Shown piece by piece: positions 9,990 through 18,389 of a stretch of DNA of 64,000 nucleotides (its first letter is position 1; every line of letters begins with the position of its first letter). Origin of the DNA: Pelagomonas calceolata (Eukaryota; Sar; Pelagophyceae; Pelagomonadales; Pelagomonadaceae); contig CAKKNE010000006.1 of assembly GCA_918797485.1 (NCBI GenBank), positions 3,720,001 through 3,784,000 of the forward strand. Reading direction: 5' to 3'. Below the pieces are notes generated by a model that was not told where the DNA came from, ran no database searches, and saw only the letters and a program-made list of their open reading frames with translations. A program made the translations under genes and the position numbers.

Positions 9990-10840
9990 CCGCGGCGCCG
10001 CGGGCGACCGCCGCGCGGGCGGCGGCGGCGCGGGCGACCGGCGCGGCGGCGGCGGCGGCGCGCGCCGCGCGGGCGACGCCGGCGGGAAGCGCGGCTGGGG
10101 CGGCAACGCCGGCGGCGGCGGCGCGAAGCGCGGCGGCGGCGGCGGCTGCGGCGCGAACGCGGGCTCGGGCGCCGCCGCGCCCGCGGCCTCGACGAAGCCG
10201 GGCGCCGCGCCCGCCGCCGCGTCGCCCCTGATGATCTTGGCGAACTTGGGCTCGGGACAGTACTGGTTCTCGATGTCGAGCAGCATGCGCTCGACGCCGG
10301 CCAGCGCGGCGCGCGCGGCCGTCGCCGCGTCGCCGTCGCCGAGCGCCCGGCGCCGCGCGGAGGGGTCGGCCGCGCGCAGCCGCGCGGCCGCGCGGGCCCG
10401 CTCCGCGCAGTAGTCGAAGGAGTCCGGGCCGCGGTCGGCGGGCGCGCAGGCCGCTGGAGCGCCTGCTCGAAGGCCTGAGGGCCCTCGCCCTCGGCGAAGA
10501 GCATGGCCGCCCTCCTCAAATCCGCGAGCGCGCGCTTCGCGTGCACGTTCCAGGGCTTGACGTGGATGTGTGTGAGGATGTTGAGCGTCATCTCGAGGCA
10601 GAGCACGCACTCGCGCGACGAGCTCACGCCTTCGTGGTGGAAGCGCGCCGCCTGCGCGATGGCCACGCGCAGGCCCAGCGGCGAATTGGAATCGACGGCC
10701 AGCTCGCGGTCCGCGACGGCGGCCTTGAGGTGCTCGATCTGGGGGTAGCTGCGCCGCCAGCACGCGAGGTCGAGCTGCGCCTCGACGTAGAGCTGCTCGC
10801 CGCGTGCGCAGAACTCGCGGTCTGGTGGGGTTGTGTCCAT
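8999..10840 (-). CDS. Nuclear Myb/SANT (telobox-like) DNA-binding protein
   Basis: The ATG is at 10840 and the TGA at 8999. The first 120 residues are helical (ARFHHEGVSSSRECVLCLEM, AKRALADLRRAAMLFAEG). A long Pro/Ala-rich linker follows, then one Myb repeat: RRRWTADEETAVKDGYQMYG with GDKWAKILREF and RTSADVRDKFRNL. The last stretch resembles the VxxKxRN telobox type that reads telomere repeats. After an NLS-like KRRR comes a winged-helix-like C-terminal domain (VHISTVRDAFASS, KTLEAIVKGNIKNQVVIDGK) and an acidic end. Frame slips lie near 10452 and 9527. A telomere or promoter role is inference from the Myb repeat. Confidence 0.72.
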
Positions 10841-11382
10841 GATTATCTTTTTGTCTTTTGCCGGCGCGCGCGCGAGGCGGGAGTGGCTCCAACAGTTGAT
10901 TTGTTTTTTAGGCTTGCCAACAAAGCGGCGGCTCTGACGCTGCGGCCACGACAGCTGCGGTATGAGGAGCGCTGGAAAAGGTGCTCAGTGTGTCCGCGGC
11001 TCTTGCGCGCGGCTTGTTTGAGGCGCGGCGCCGTTCCTTGTCCTTTAGCAAAAAAATAGGCTAAAAGACGCTAAATCTGTGCCTCCGTTTCTTCGCCCAC
11101 CTCGTCGCGCACGTCCCGTGGGACGCCGTCCGGCCGAGAGGGGTGAGGGTATCCTGCTCAGAGCGAAAGTCTTCGTCACGGTGCGTACCTTGGCCCCATT
11201 TTGGATGCAAGCTCCGTGGCAAAGTCCATCCAGAGAGCTGAAAGTGGCTCTGGAGCTTCGTCTTGGTCTGCATACTTGAGTGGCAGCAAAATCGGCGCTG
11301 GAAAACACCCCTGTGGGGCAAAAAAAGGCAAAAAGAGCATTGCATTGCTGTATCTGGCGCCGCCGCGACGCGCAACGCCGGA
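10841..11382. other. Divergent intergenic spacer
   Basis: This separates the Myb gene and the ankyrin gene, which diverge. TAGGCTAAAAGACGCTAAA near 11058 resembles a decayed CTAG palindrome; there is also a run of A-rich words (GCAAAAAAAGG-type) near 11318. I see no gene. Confidence 0.3.
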
Positions 11383-12243
11383 ATGATGGAGGTGGAGCCG
11401 CAACAACAAGCGCCGCGACGCGTCACGCCGGAGCTCCAGCTCCGCGACCTGCCAGCGCGAAAAGAGCCGCACGCGCTCTGGCGCGCGGCGCGGGCCGGCG
11501 ACGTCGACGCCGTACGCGAGGCGGTGTCGGCGGGGCTCTCGCTGGACGCGCGCGACGGTTTAGGAAGGACGCCCTTAGTCGTGGCGGTGGTTCACGGCCG
11601 CAAAAGATGCGTCGACGTCCTCCTCGACGGCGGCGCGGACCCCGAGACGCCGTCGGGCCACCGGAGCCGGCCGCTCGCGTACGCTGCCTTTCGGGGCGAC
11701 GCGGCGCTCTGCGCGCGGCTCCTGGGCGCCGGGGCGGATCCCAACAAGAAGGCCGCCGATGGGTGGACGGCCCTACACGTCGCCGCGCGCCAGGGCGCCG
11801 CCGACGTCGTCCGACTACTCTTGGCGCGGGGCGCGACGCGCGACGCGCGCACGGGCACGGGCCGCACCGCGCTTGTCGTCGCGACGGCCTTCGGGAGCTG
11901 CAAACGGCGCGCGCTGCTGCTGCGAGCCGGCGCGCGGCCCGACCTGAACTTGCTGGCGATGGACCCGGCCGAGGCCGAACAGAGTCTGTTCCCGCTCCTG
12001 CAGACGGTCCGGTCAGAATCCGAAGCGCGCGCGCGAGTGCGGCGGGGCCTCGACACGCTCCGGGCCGTGAGGGCTGCCGGTTCCTGGAGACGCCATCTGG
12101 CCGGCCCGAGACGCGACCTTGTGGTCATCCGGGCCCTCCAGACGCGCTATGCCGCGCGGGGCCGCGCCGCGGGCGGCCTACCGCTTGATGAATTGCCGGA
12201 CCCGCTCTTCCGCCACGTCGCTTGCTACTTCTGGGGCGGCTGA
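11383..12243 (+). CDS. Ankyrin-repeat protein
   Basis: Two ATGs in tandem open the frame (11383, 11386). About four ankyrin repeats are clear: LWRAARAGDVDAVREAVSAG, LGRTPLVVAVVHGRKRCVDV, RPLAYAAFRGDAALCARLLG and DGWTALHVAARQGAADVVRL, then a partial one (GTGRTALVVATAFGSCKRRA). The C-terminus ends LPDPLFRHVACYFWGG, which resembles the short LPxxL..H...Y box found at the end of SOCS/ASB-type proteins; that match is weak. No catalytic domain or targeting signal. It is probably a protein-binding adaptor. It converges with the M23 peptidase gene 13 bp away. Confidence 0.82.
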   Translation: MMEVEPQQQAPRRVTPELQLRDLPARKEPHALWRAARAGDVDAVREAVSAGLSLDARDGLGRTPLVVAVVHGRKRCVDVLLDGGADPETPSGHRSRPLAYAAFRGDAALCARLLGAGADPNKKAADGWTALHVAARQGAADVVRLLLARGATRDARTGTGRTALVVATAFGSCKRRALLLRAGARPDLNLLAMDPAEAEQSLFPLLQTVRSESEARARVRRGLDTLRAVRAAGSWRRHLAGPRRDLVVIRALQTRYAARGRAAGGLPLDELPDPLFRHVACYFWGG

Positions 12244-12255
12244 TTGCTTGTGTAA

Positions 12256-13065
12256 TTACCATTGATCGCATGACAACAGATTATGATACAACATCCCCGC
12301 AATCAATCGCGGGTCGGGGTACTCCAGTCGCGCCCGGTCGCGCTGCGCGGCGGAGACGACGCCGGGCATGTCGTGCGTCGCCGGCGGAATGAGTGAGACC
12401 TGGAAGTGCACGTGCGGCGCCCAACCTCCGTTCTCGTGCGATGCGCCGAACGCTCCGATGCGCTCGCCGCGCTCCACCACCTGGCCCACGCGTTTGAACG
12501 CCACCGACGCGGAGTCGAGGTGTCCGAAGAGCATCCAGCACCGCACGCCTTCTATCACGTGTTCCGTAACGATAACGTGGCCGTAGTCGCCCGCGTCGGG
12601 GTTGTAGCCGAAGCTTTGAATGACGCCCTGGGCCGGCGCGTAGACCGGCGTGCCCGCGGGCCCGCCGATATCAAGACCGATGTGCACGTCGCGGATGCCC
12701 GCGTAGCCATCGATAGTTTTCGTCGCGTTCTCGAACATCTCTGTCGTATACATGTTCCGCCGCACCTCGTCGTAGCGGCCCACGTACCAGCGCGCGCACC
12801 GGCTGTTTGCCGGTCTGCGGGCCAAGCGGCGCAAAACGCAAGGCACGCCGCGTTTCGCGGAGATGGCAGCTTCGATTCCCCTGGAGAAGTCCATGACATG
12901 AACGTATTTCGCCGCCGGCAAATCGACGAGCGCGTGGAAATCAGTTGCATTGCAGGCCGCCGCGAACGTTTCTGCGAGTTGAGCCGTCACGGCGACGGCG
13001 GCGGTGGCGTCGTCGCCGGAACAGCAGTGCACAAGCAGCAGTGCGCCGACGAGTCGTCGGCGCAT
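12256..13065 (-). CDS. Secreted M23/LytM-family metallopeptidase
   Basis: The ATG at 13065 gives a signal peptide (MRRRLVGALLLVHCCSG). The LytM core is complete: RDVHIGLDIGGPAGTPVYAP carries the H-x3-D zinc ligands, CWMLFGHLD the second conserved His, and APHVHFQV the H-x-H ligand. Family members cut peptide cross-links in bacterial cell wall or act as inactive scaffolds; because all ligands are kept, this one is probably active. In an alga it could act on bacteria or on remnant plastid wall material, and bacterial origin by transfer is possible; both are inference. The C-terminal tail (RLEYPDPRLIAGMLYHNLLS) is family-typical. Confidence 0.82.
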   Translation of the reverse strand: MRRRLVGALLLVHCCSGDDATAAVAVTAQLAETFAAACNATDFHALVDLPAAKYVHVMDFSRGIEAAISAKRGVPCVLRRLARRPANSRCARWYVGRYDEVRRNMYTTEMFENATKTIDGYAGIRDVHIGLDIGGPAGTPVYAPAQGVIQSFGYNPDAGDYGHVIVTEHVIEGVRCWMLFGHLDSASVAFKRVGQVVERGERIGAFGASHENGGWAPHVHFQVSLIPPATHDMPGVVSAAQRDRARLEYPDPRLIAGMLYHNLLSCDQW

Positions 13066-13496
13066 GGTCAACGCCTCGCGGCCTAGCTCGCGCGCTTTGC
13101 AGGCTGAGAGGATGCACCCTGCAGCAGTCCAAAGTTTTTGCGAGGTCACGGCGCCGGCAAATTTGTCCTAGCTACAGCCAGCTGATAGTGCTGCACTGTT
13201 GCGCGAGGCCTCTGTCGCACGCGTGCGCGTACGCTCCGAGATTACGAGCAGAGAGCACCTCACAAAGCTGACAACAAAGCTGTGTGACCAAGCTCACAGA
13301 GCTAGCGCGGCCGTGCAGTGCACTGGTGGGCGCAGTGGTGCGCATTGGGTCGCACTAACGCTACGCAACGTCGTGGAACGAGAAACGCGGGTACGCCACC
13401 TCTGGGCAGGAGCCAGCTCACACTACAAGTTTGCATTTGAGGGCTAAGCGAGCTCGACGCGGGCGACGCTCGCATCACTCGCACGAATTCGCAGCC
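13066..13496. other. Divergent intergenic spacer
   Basis: It lies between the starts at 13065 (minus) and 13497 (plus). It holds GAGCTAGCGCGGCCG near 13298 but no full CTAG palindrome. No gene seen. Confidence 0.3.
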
Positions 13497-14111
13497 ATGC
13501 GACTCTTCATCTGCTCGTTTTTGCTGCACGCCGCCACCGCGTTCATCGCGCCGCGGCCGCCGCGACCGACCCCGCTGCGGTCAAGCAACGACTTCGAGAA
13601 TCCGAACCCGTTCATGAAGGACGTCATCGACGCCGTGCCGACGCTGCGGGAGGGTCGCACGATGCAGTTGGTGCTGGGCAGCGAGGAGCCGACGCCGCCG
13701 TCCGACGCCGAGCAACAGAAACTTAGAGAGGCGGCCGCCGACGAGCTGCGCAATATTGATGGAGCCGAGCGAGCTAGACGGCTCGCCGCGGGGCGCGTCC
13801 TCGCCGTGGTGACGCTCCTGCAGTCCGCGTTCCTGTGCGCGGCCCACGCGGCGTTCGTCCCGCGGCTCTCGCTGCTTCCTGGTTTATTTCTGTCGCTCGG
13901 GTTATATGATTCGGCGAAGACGGGCCTGTGAAACATCGCCCAGTCCGGCCTCTGGGACGTGGCCGGCACTGGGCTTGAGCGCGCACCGGATGGTGTGGCG
14001 AAGCAAATCTTAGATCGAGTGAACTCGATGAACGTCTCGACGTCGCTCAAGGCGCTCGCCGTCACGGTCCTGTTCGCGAGCGCGGCGTTCCTCGACCCGC
14101 TCGCGCGCTAG
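13497..14111 (+). CDS. Plastid-targeted membrane protein with an in-frame TGA codon
   Basis: MRLFICSFLLHAATAFIAPRP is a signal peptide with the heterokont plastid cleavage context ATA/FIAP, followed by a Ser/Arg/Pro transit-like stretch. Two hydrophobic segments follow (VLAVVTLLQSAFLCAAHAAF and LSLLPGLFLSLGLY). The frame meets TGA at 13929-13931 and then stays open for 59 more codons to TAG at 14109, ending with another hydrophobic helix (LKALAVTVLFASAAFL). Around the TGA, GL-stop-NIAQSG is followed by SGLWDVAG, so the codon may once have been TGG. Options are a nonsense or sequence error, readthrough, or selenocysteine. Family unknown. Confidence 0.6.
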
Positions 14112-14482
14112 GATTGTTTCTGCGAGACGGCAGGCCACCCATTTATGACGCGGCGGCCGTGGCGGCTTCTGGCCGCGCGACCGTCGCCGACGCGGGTGAA
14201 TTGCTCCCTCTCTAACGTGGTATTTTGTGAGTTCGGCATTAATGATATCGATGTTACGGTGCTAGGACTACATTAATCGCGCTAGCGGCCGTAAGACACT
14301 AGCCAGCAGTCGTTTTTGCTCTGAAAAACGAACGGCTTACAGCTCTTGACGCGCCGATAGGTTGCACGTTTTGACTACCAGTACTGCTCACTCTTGCCTC
14401 CTTGCGCGGCTCAGCCTCTCGGTCACCTCTGCGGCCACGTCATCACACAGATCCACAACTGGCTCATCAGCCGTTATTCGCC
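14112..14482. other. Spacer upstream of proline dehydrogenase
   Basis: It contains a GC-rich hairpin near 14146-14200 (GCGGCGGCCG against CGACCGTCGC) bracketed by ATGA and CGAC, and the CTAG palindrome at 14281. No gene seen. Confidence 0.35.
14281..14303. promoter_or_regulatory. CTAG palindrome, copy 4
   Basis: GCTAGCGGCC then GTAAGACACTAGC: the consensus in reverse orientation. It lies 180 bp upstream of the proline dehydrogenase ATG. Confidence 0.55.
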
Positions 14483-16043
14483 ATGCTGCGTACCCCCGCG
14501 AGCCTGCGGCGCCTCAGCCTCGCCGTGTCGAGCAAGGCCTTCGACCCGCAAGCCGGCCTGGCCTCCGTCGGAACGGCGGCCCTGCTGCGCAGCGCTACCG
14601 TCAGTCTCTGTGCAGAAATCAAATTTCGCGGCGCTTCTCCGCTTACGGCTGAATCATAACTTCCACGCCATCGACGCGACGCCTGCTCGATGGACACAGG
14701 TCATGAGCGCGCTCCGGCTCCCGGGCGGCACCGCCATCGCGCAGTCCACCCTCCAGGCCGCGACGACCTCGAGCGTGGCTGCCTCGCTGGTCGGCGCCGC
14801 GGCGGAGGGCCGGTTTGTGGGTGGCGCGACGCTGGAAGACGCGAAGCGGACGGCCGCGGCCCTCGCCGAGGACGGCATCGCCACGATCGTCGATCACGGG
14901 GTGGAAGAAGCCGATGATGTCCAGCTCGAACTCGCGCGGAAGCGCCAGCTCGTCGCCGCCGCTGGTGGCCTTACCGTGCCGATCAAGCCCACTGCCGTCG
15001 CCGACGGAGCGATGCTCCGCGCGCTCGCGGACTTGATACAGCAGGCGCCGGAGCCCGACGCCGCGCGCCTCGACGGCGAGCTGGTGACGCAGCTGAGTGA
15101 GGAGCATCGGAAGCACTTCGACGACGCCGTCGAGGGCCTGGTGCGCCTCGCGCGCGACGCGGAGGCCGCGGGCGGCGCGCTTTTGCTCGACGCCGAAATG
15201 ACCGACCTGCAGCCGGCCGTCGACCGCCTGTTCCTGAGCGCGCTCGAGGCGTGGGCCGCCGACGCGGACCGCGCGTTCGCGACGTACGCGGCTGTGTGGA
15301 AATCAACCAGTGAGTTCTGTTACTTCGTGATCCTCCACGCCATCGAGCAGAAGCTGTTACGAGGACAACGTCGCGTCGATGGCGGTAGAATCGCCACGCC
15401 GTCGAGCAGACGCCGCTACGGAAGCACGTCGCGTCGATGGCGTGGGGCGCCCGAAATTTGATTTCCACGCAGGTACGCGGGCCGGCCGGCGCGCCCCGGG
15501 CCGCCGCTCTACAACACGTACCAGTGCTACCTCGCCGGCTCGGAGGCGCGCCTGGCCCTCGACGCCGCATTCGCCAAGGACCTCGGGGTCGCGTTCGGGG
15601 CCAAACTCGTGCGCGGCGCCTACGTGGCTGAAGCTAAGGCGGCCGGCCGGCTCCGCGGGTCCAAGGCCGAGACGGACGCGGCCTACGACGCAGCCGTCTC
15701 CCAATTAATAGAGGCCGCGGCGGCGGGCGACGACGTCTACGCGTTCCTCTGCACGCACAACGCGGCGAGCTGCGAGAAGGCTTTGTCGAAGGCGGACGCG
15801 CTGCACCTCGAGCGGGGCGACGACCGCCTCAAGTTCGCGCAGATCCTGGGCCTCTGCGACGGCCTGACGCGGTCGCTCGCCGCTGCGGGCTGCCGCGCGC
15901 ACAAGCTCGTGCTCTTCGGGGCGACGCGCGACCTCGCGCCCTGGATCGGGCGGCGCCTCGCGGAGAACGCCGACGCGCTCGGGGCGCCGGCGGCCGAGGC
16001 TCCCGCCTTATGGCGAGAATTGGCGCGGCGCGTGGTCGGATGA
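14483..16043 (+). CDS. PRODH: Proline dehydrogenase (mitochondrial), three exons split by two introners
   Basis: Oxidises proline to pyrroline-5-carboxylate with FAD on the inner mitochondrial membrane. Exons are 14483-14599, 14700-15283 and 15473-16043. The N-terminus (MLRTPASLRRLSLAVSSKAF) is basic and Ser-rich, as in mitochondrial presequences. Family signatures are VPIKPTAVADGAMLRALADL, LLLDAEMTDLQPAVDRLFL, LYNTYQCYLAGS, AKLVRGAYVAEAKAAGR, YAFLCTHNAASCEKAL and FAQILGLCDGLTRSL. Splicing as given makes one continuous frame with a phase 0 and a phase 2 junction, joining ...LLRSAT to VMSALRLPGG and ...AFATYAG to RPARPGPPLYNTYQ. A CTAG palindrome lies upstream. Confidence 0.9.
14608..14699 (+). 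mobile_element. Introner in PRODH intron 1 (short, opposite orientation)
   Basis: It begins CTGTGCAGAAATCAAATTT, carries the shared core CCACGCCATCGACGCGACGCC and ends GGACACAG. The intron is 14600-14699 (100 nt, phase 0), with donor GTCAGTCT before the element. The exon copy after it is GTCATGAG, so the target duplication has decayed. Relative to transcription this element is inverted compared with the other five; its far end has lost the long inverted repeat. Confidence 0.78.
15292..15472 (+). mobile_element. Introner in PRODH intron 2 (181 bp)
   Basis: Ends are CTGTGTGGAAATCAACC and TTTGATTTCCACGCAG. Perfect target copies GTACGCGG sit at 15284-15291 and 15473-15480. The intron is 15284-15472 (189 nt), with donor GT from the target copy and acceptor CAG from the element. 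CGTCGCGTCGATGGCG occurs twice inside it, so it has an internal duplication. It contains stop codons in the host frame. Confidence 0.9.
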
Positions 16044-16173
16044 TCTCGCTCCTGTTTAAACTTAGTTCCTATCTATATCCGTCGTTCAACGTGGTTAGTC
16101 AGAGGGGAAGGGATGGGATGGGCTCTAGGGATGGGCGGCCGCCGAGTTAATCGGGGCGCGCGGGCAAGACGCC

Positions 16174-16389
16174 TCAGGCCTTCTCGGCGACCCGCTCGTT
16201 GACGGGGTTGTGGACGGGCGCGAAGACGGGCTTGCCCTCCTTCTCCTTCTTCGCCATGGCTCCGATGCAGCAGAGCGCGGCGATCGCAATGACGGCCGCG
16301 GCGATGAGGCCGCCGACGAGCCCGGCGTCGTCGTAGGCGCGGCGTCGCGTCGCGTCGGTTCGCAAGGGGCGATTTACGCGCGCTCTCAT
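16174..16389 (-). CDS. Small single-pass membrane protein
   Basis: 71 residues from the first ATG (16389). A basic start (MRARVNRPLRTDATRRRAYD) is followed by one hydrophobic helix (GLVGGLIAAAVIAIAALCC) and a charged tail (KKEKEGKPVFAPVHNPVNER). No family recognised. It converges with PRODH. Confidence 0.5.
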   Translation of the reverse strand: MRARVNRPLRTDATRRRAYDDAGLVGGLIAAAVIAIAALCCIGAMAKKEKEGKPVFAPVHNPVNERVAEKA

Positions 16390-16707
16390 CAATGGCGTGG
16401 CGTCAACGTTATCTGGAGTGCCTAAGACGAAGGTAACGAAGCGAGGCGCGCGCGCGTGCGCCACTTTGCCTGCAAAGTTTCACTGCACCAAAATCAGAAT
16501 TCGCTGATAGCGATGCTTTTGCAAAAAAAAGTATAGGGCGTGTCGTTTAAGGATCCCTACGCCGCCTTGCTTACGTTTTTGAGGTCTGTACGTGCCCACA
16601 AGGGGCAAACAAAGCTTGACTATCTTGATTCGGAGGGCGTCTAGTATGCTTAACGCTAGTCTGTCTTTTCGATTGGTTTAAATCACTTACATGCACACTA
16701 GAAGAGC
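16390..16707. other. Spacer, no gene seen
   Basis: AT-richer DNA. CTAGTATGCTTAACGCTAG at 16641-16659 may be a weak CTAG palindrome, upstream of the minus-strand start at 16389. Confidence 0.25.
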
Positions 16708-17967
16708 TCAAGCGCTGCTCGGTTCCGCCACAACCCCCGCAAACACGACGCGCCCCGTCGCCGCGTGCTCGATCGCGAACACGAAGGGGCGATCAAACTT
16801 GAGCACGCGCGGCGGCCGGGGCATGGCCCGTTGCGCCACTATGACGGCCGTCGCCGCGGCCGCTTCCGTACCCTCCTCGTCGACGGAGATGACCGCGCGG
16901 TGCAGCACGGAGTCGACGTGGAGGTCCGGCCGGTCCGCGATGCCTAGGAAGCCCCCGCCCTCGCGCTTGATGAGGCCCAGGCCAAACGAGGCGTCCAGCA
17001 CGTCCATCAATTCAACAACGCCCGAGTCGATCTTAAAGCGAGGCAGCACCACCACAACCTTGTCCTCGGCGAGGGGCCGGAGCTCCGCCCAGCGCGCCGG
17101 CAGCGCCGCCGCCGTCGCACGCGCGCCCGCGAGTCCGTCCGACTCGGGCAGAATCAGCACCATGCGGAGGTCGTCTTTTGCATACGGAAGAGCCACGGCC
17201 TGACCGACGCCAGCGGCGTTATGAACAGCATAGCGCTGCTCCTGCCGCATGAAGTCGACCTGCTTCTCGCCACTTGGTGCCTGGAAGGCGCCCGGCCGGG
17301 AGTTACCCTTCTCGAACTTCTTGAGCCACGTACCCTTGAAGTACACGGCGTTTAGGAGAATAGCCGTCGTCATCGGGTCCCGGACCGTGCCGTCGTCAAT
17401 AAGGTTGGTGATCAGTCCCTTCGTAGCCTTGGCCACAAACTCGTTGATGGGCGCCGCCGACGCCGGCATCGGCGCCGCGGCGGCGTTGAAGAGCCGCTTC
17501 AGTTTGTCGGCGAACGACGCCTTCACATCGGCACGCGCGTACAACGCGTTCGCCGCGTCGACGCCGGCCACCTGGACGTCGATGCCCCCGACCGCCTTCC
17601 GGAGAGCCGCCTCGTGGCGGCTCCCGGGCGTCGCGCCGGCGAGCGCCATCTTCAGGGCCGTCGCGATGGACAGGGGGCTCACAAAGACATTCTCGCGATC
17701 AGAGGACAGGGCTTTGAGGAGCTCGAGCGCGAACGCCGGCGTCGCGCCGTCGCCCTCAGCCCGCGGCGGCGCGCCGCCGACGAGGTCCTTCGGTGAGTAC
17801 GACGGCGGCGGGTCGTCTCGGAGGCCCGGAAGGGTGCGATACGCGTTCTGGCGCGTGAGCTGCGGGCGGCCGTCGCGCGGCGTCGGCGTGCGTAAGGCGC
17901 GGCGGCAGAGCGCGACGACCGCGATGGCGCACGCACCGACGCCGAGCATCGTTTTCGTGGTTGGCAT
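16708..17967 (-). CDS. Serpin with inhibitory hinge and predicted P1 arginine
   Basis: 419 residues, full family length, with an N-terminal hydrophobic anchor (MLGVGACAIAVVALC). Serpin landmarks are NVFVSPLSIATALKMALAGA, TTAILLNAVYFKGTWLKKFE, LPRFKIDSGVVELMDVLD and the C-terminal KFDRPFVFAIEH with GRVVFAGVV. The reactive-loop hinge EEGTEAAAATA fits the inhibitory pattern (Gly at P15, Thr at P14, small residues P12-P9, Thr at P8). Counting as in antitrypsin, VAQR/AM puts Arg at P1, predicting trypsin-like protease targets. The anchor suggests an endomembrane or surface location. Confidence 0.92.
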   Translation of the reverse strand: MPTTKTMLGVGACAIAVVALCRRALRTPTPRDGRPQLTRQNAYRTLPGLRDDPPPSYSPKDLVGGAPPRAEGDGATPAFALELLKALSSDRENVFVSPLSIATALKMALAGATPGSRHEAALRKAVGGIDVQVAGVDAANALYARADVKASFADKLKRLFNAAAAPMPASAAPINEFVAKATKGLITNLIDDGTVRDPMTTAILLNAVYFKGTWLKKFEKGNSRPGAFQAPSGEKQVDFMRQEQRYAVHNAAGVGQAVALPYAKDDLRMVLILPESDGLAGARATAAALPARWAELRPLAEDKVVVVLPRFKIDSGVVELMDVLDASFGLGLIKREGGGFLGIADRPDLHVDSVLHRAVISVDEEGTEAAAATAVIVAQRAMPRPPRVLKFDRPFVFAIEHAATGRVVFAGVVAEPSSA

Positions 17968-18389
17968 TCCGCACAGTGTGTGCGCGCGTTCTTTTCTTAG
18001 TGCGTCGACAGCGCAGAGAACGCAGAGGACAAGAATGCGTCCGCCGTTCGCGCTCGGATGCCTGCTGGGATAAAGCTCCGGGTGTGTTTTACGTGTGCTG
18101 GGGCTTAGAGCTCAGAGTTTTCAACTCGGTTGCTGAGAACAGGTACTGACGGCTCTACTTTCACGGCTTGGCAGCAGCGCTTGGTCTTTAGCGGGCACTA
18201 TCAGGCCCACAAAAAGCTTGTCTGAGGGCTGCCAACACAGGTTCCTACGCGTGGCGCACGGAGACATCCATGCCATCCCAGGATACTGGTAGGCAAAGCT
18301 CCCGACGGGTATCGAGGAGTAGCGGCGGCACGAGCGTGTTCGTCGACAAAAAACGCGCCGCGCGGCCACGAAAAAAAAACAACAAAAGA
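17968..18389. other. Spacer between serpin start and helicase 3' end
   Basis: It contains AGGGCTGCC near 18216, a motif seen upstream of other starts, and an A-run near 18370. No gene seen. Confidence 0.3.

Noticed and set aside
8966-10478. Plus-strand open frames up to 498 codons opposite the Myb gene
   Set aside because: The minus strand carries a recognisable Myb repeat and C-terminal domain; the plus-strand text is low-complexity Arg/Gly.
14146-14200. A true SECIS element for the TGA in the gene at 13497
   Set aside because: Stem and quartet-like bases are suggestive, but no unpaired AA (or clear CC variant) is seen in the apical loop and GC-rich hairpins are common here. Kept only as a side note in a finding.
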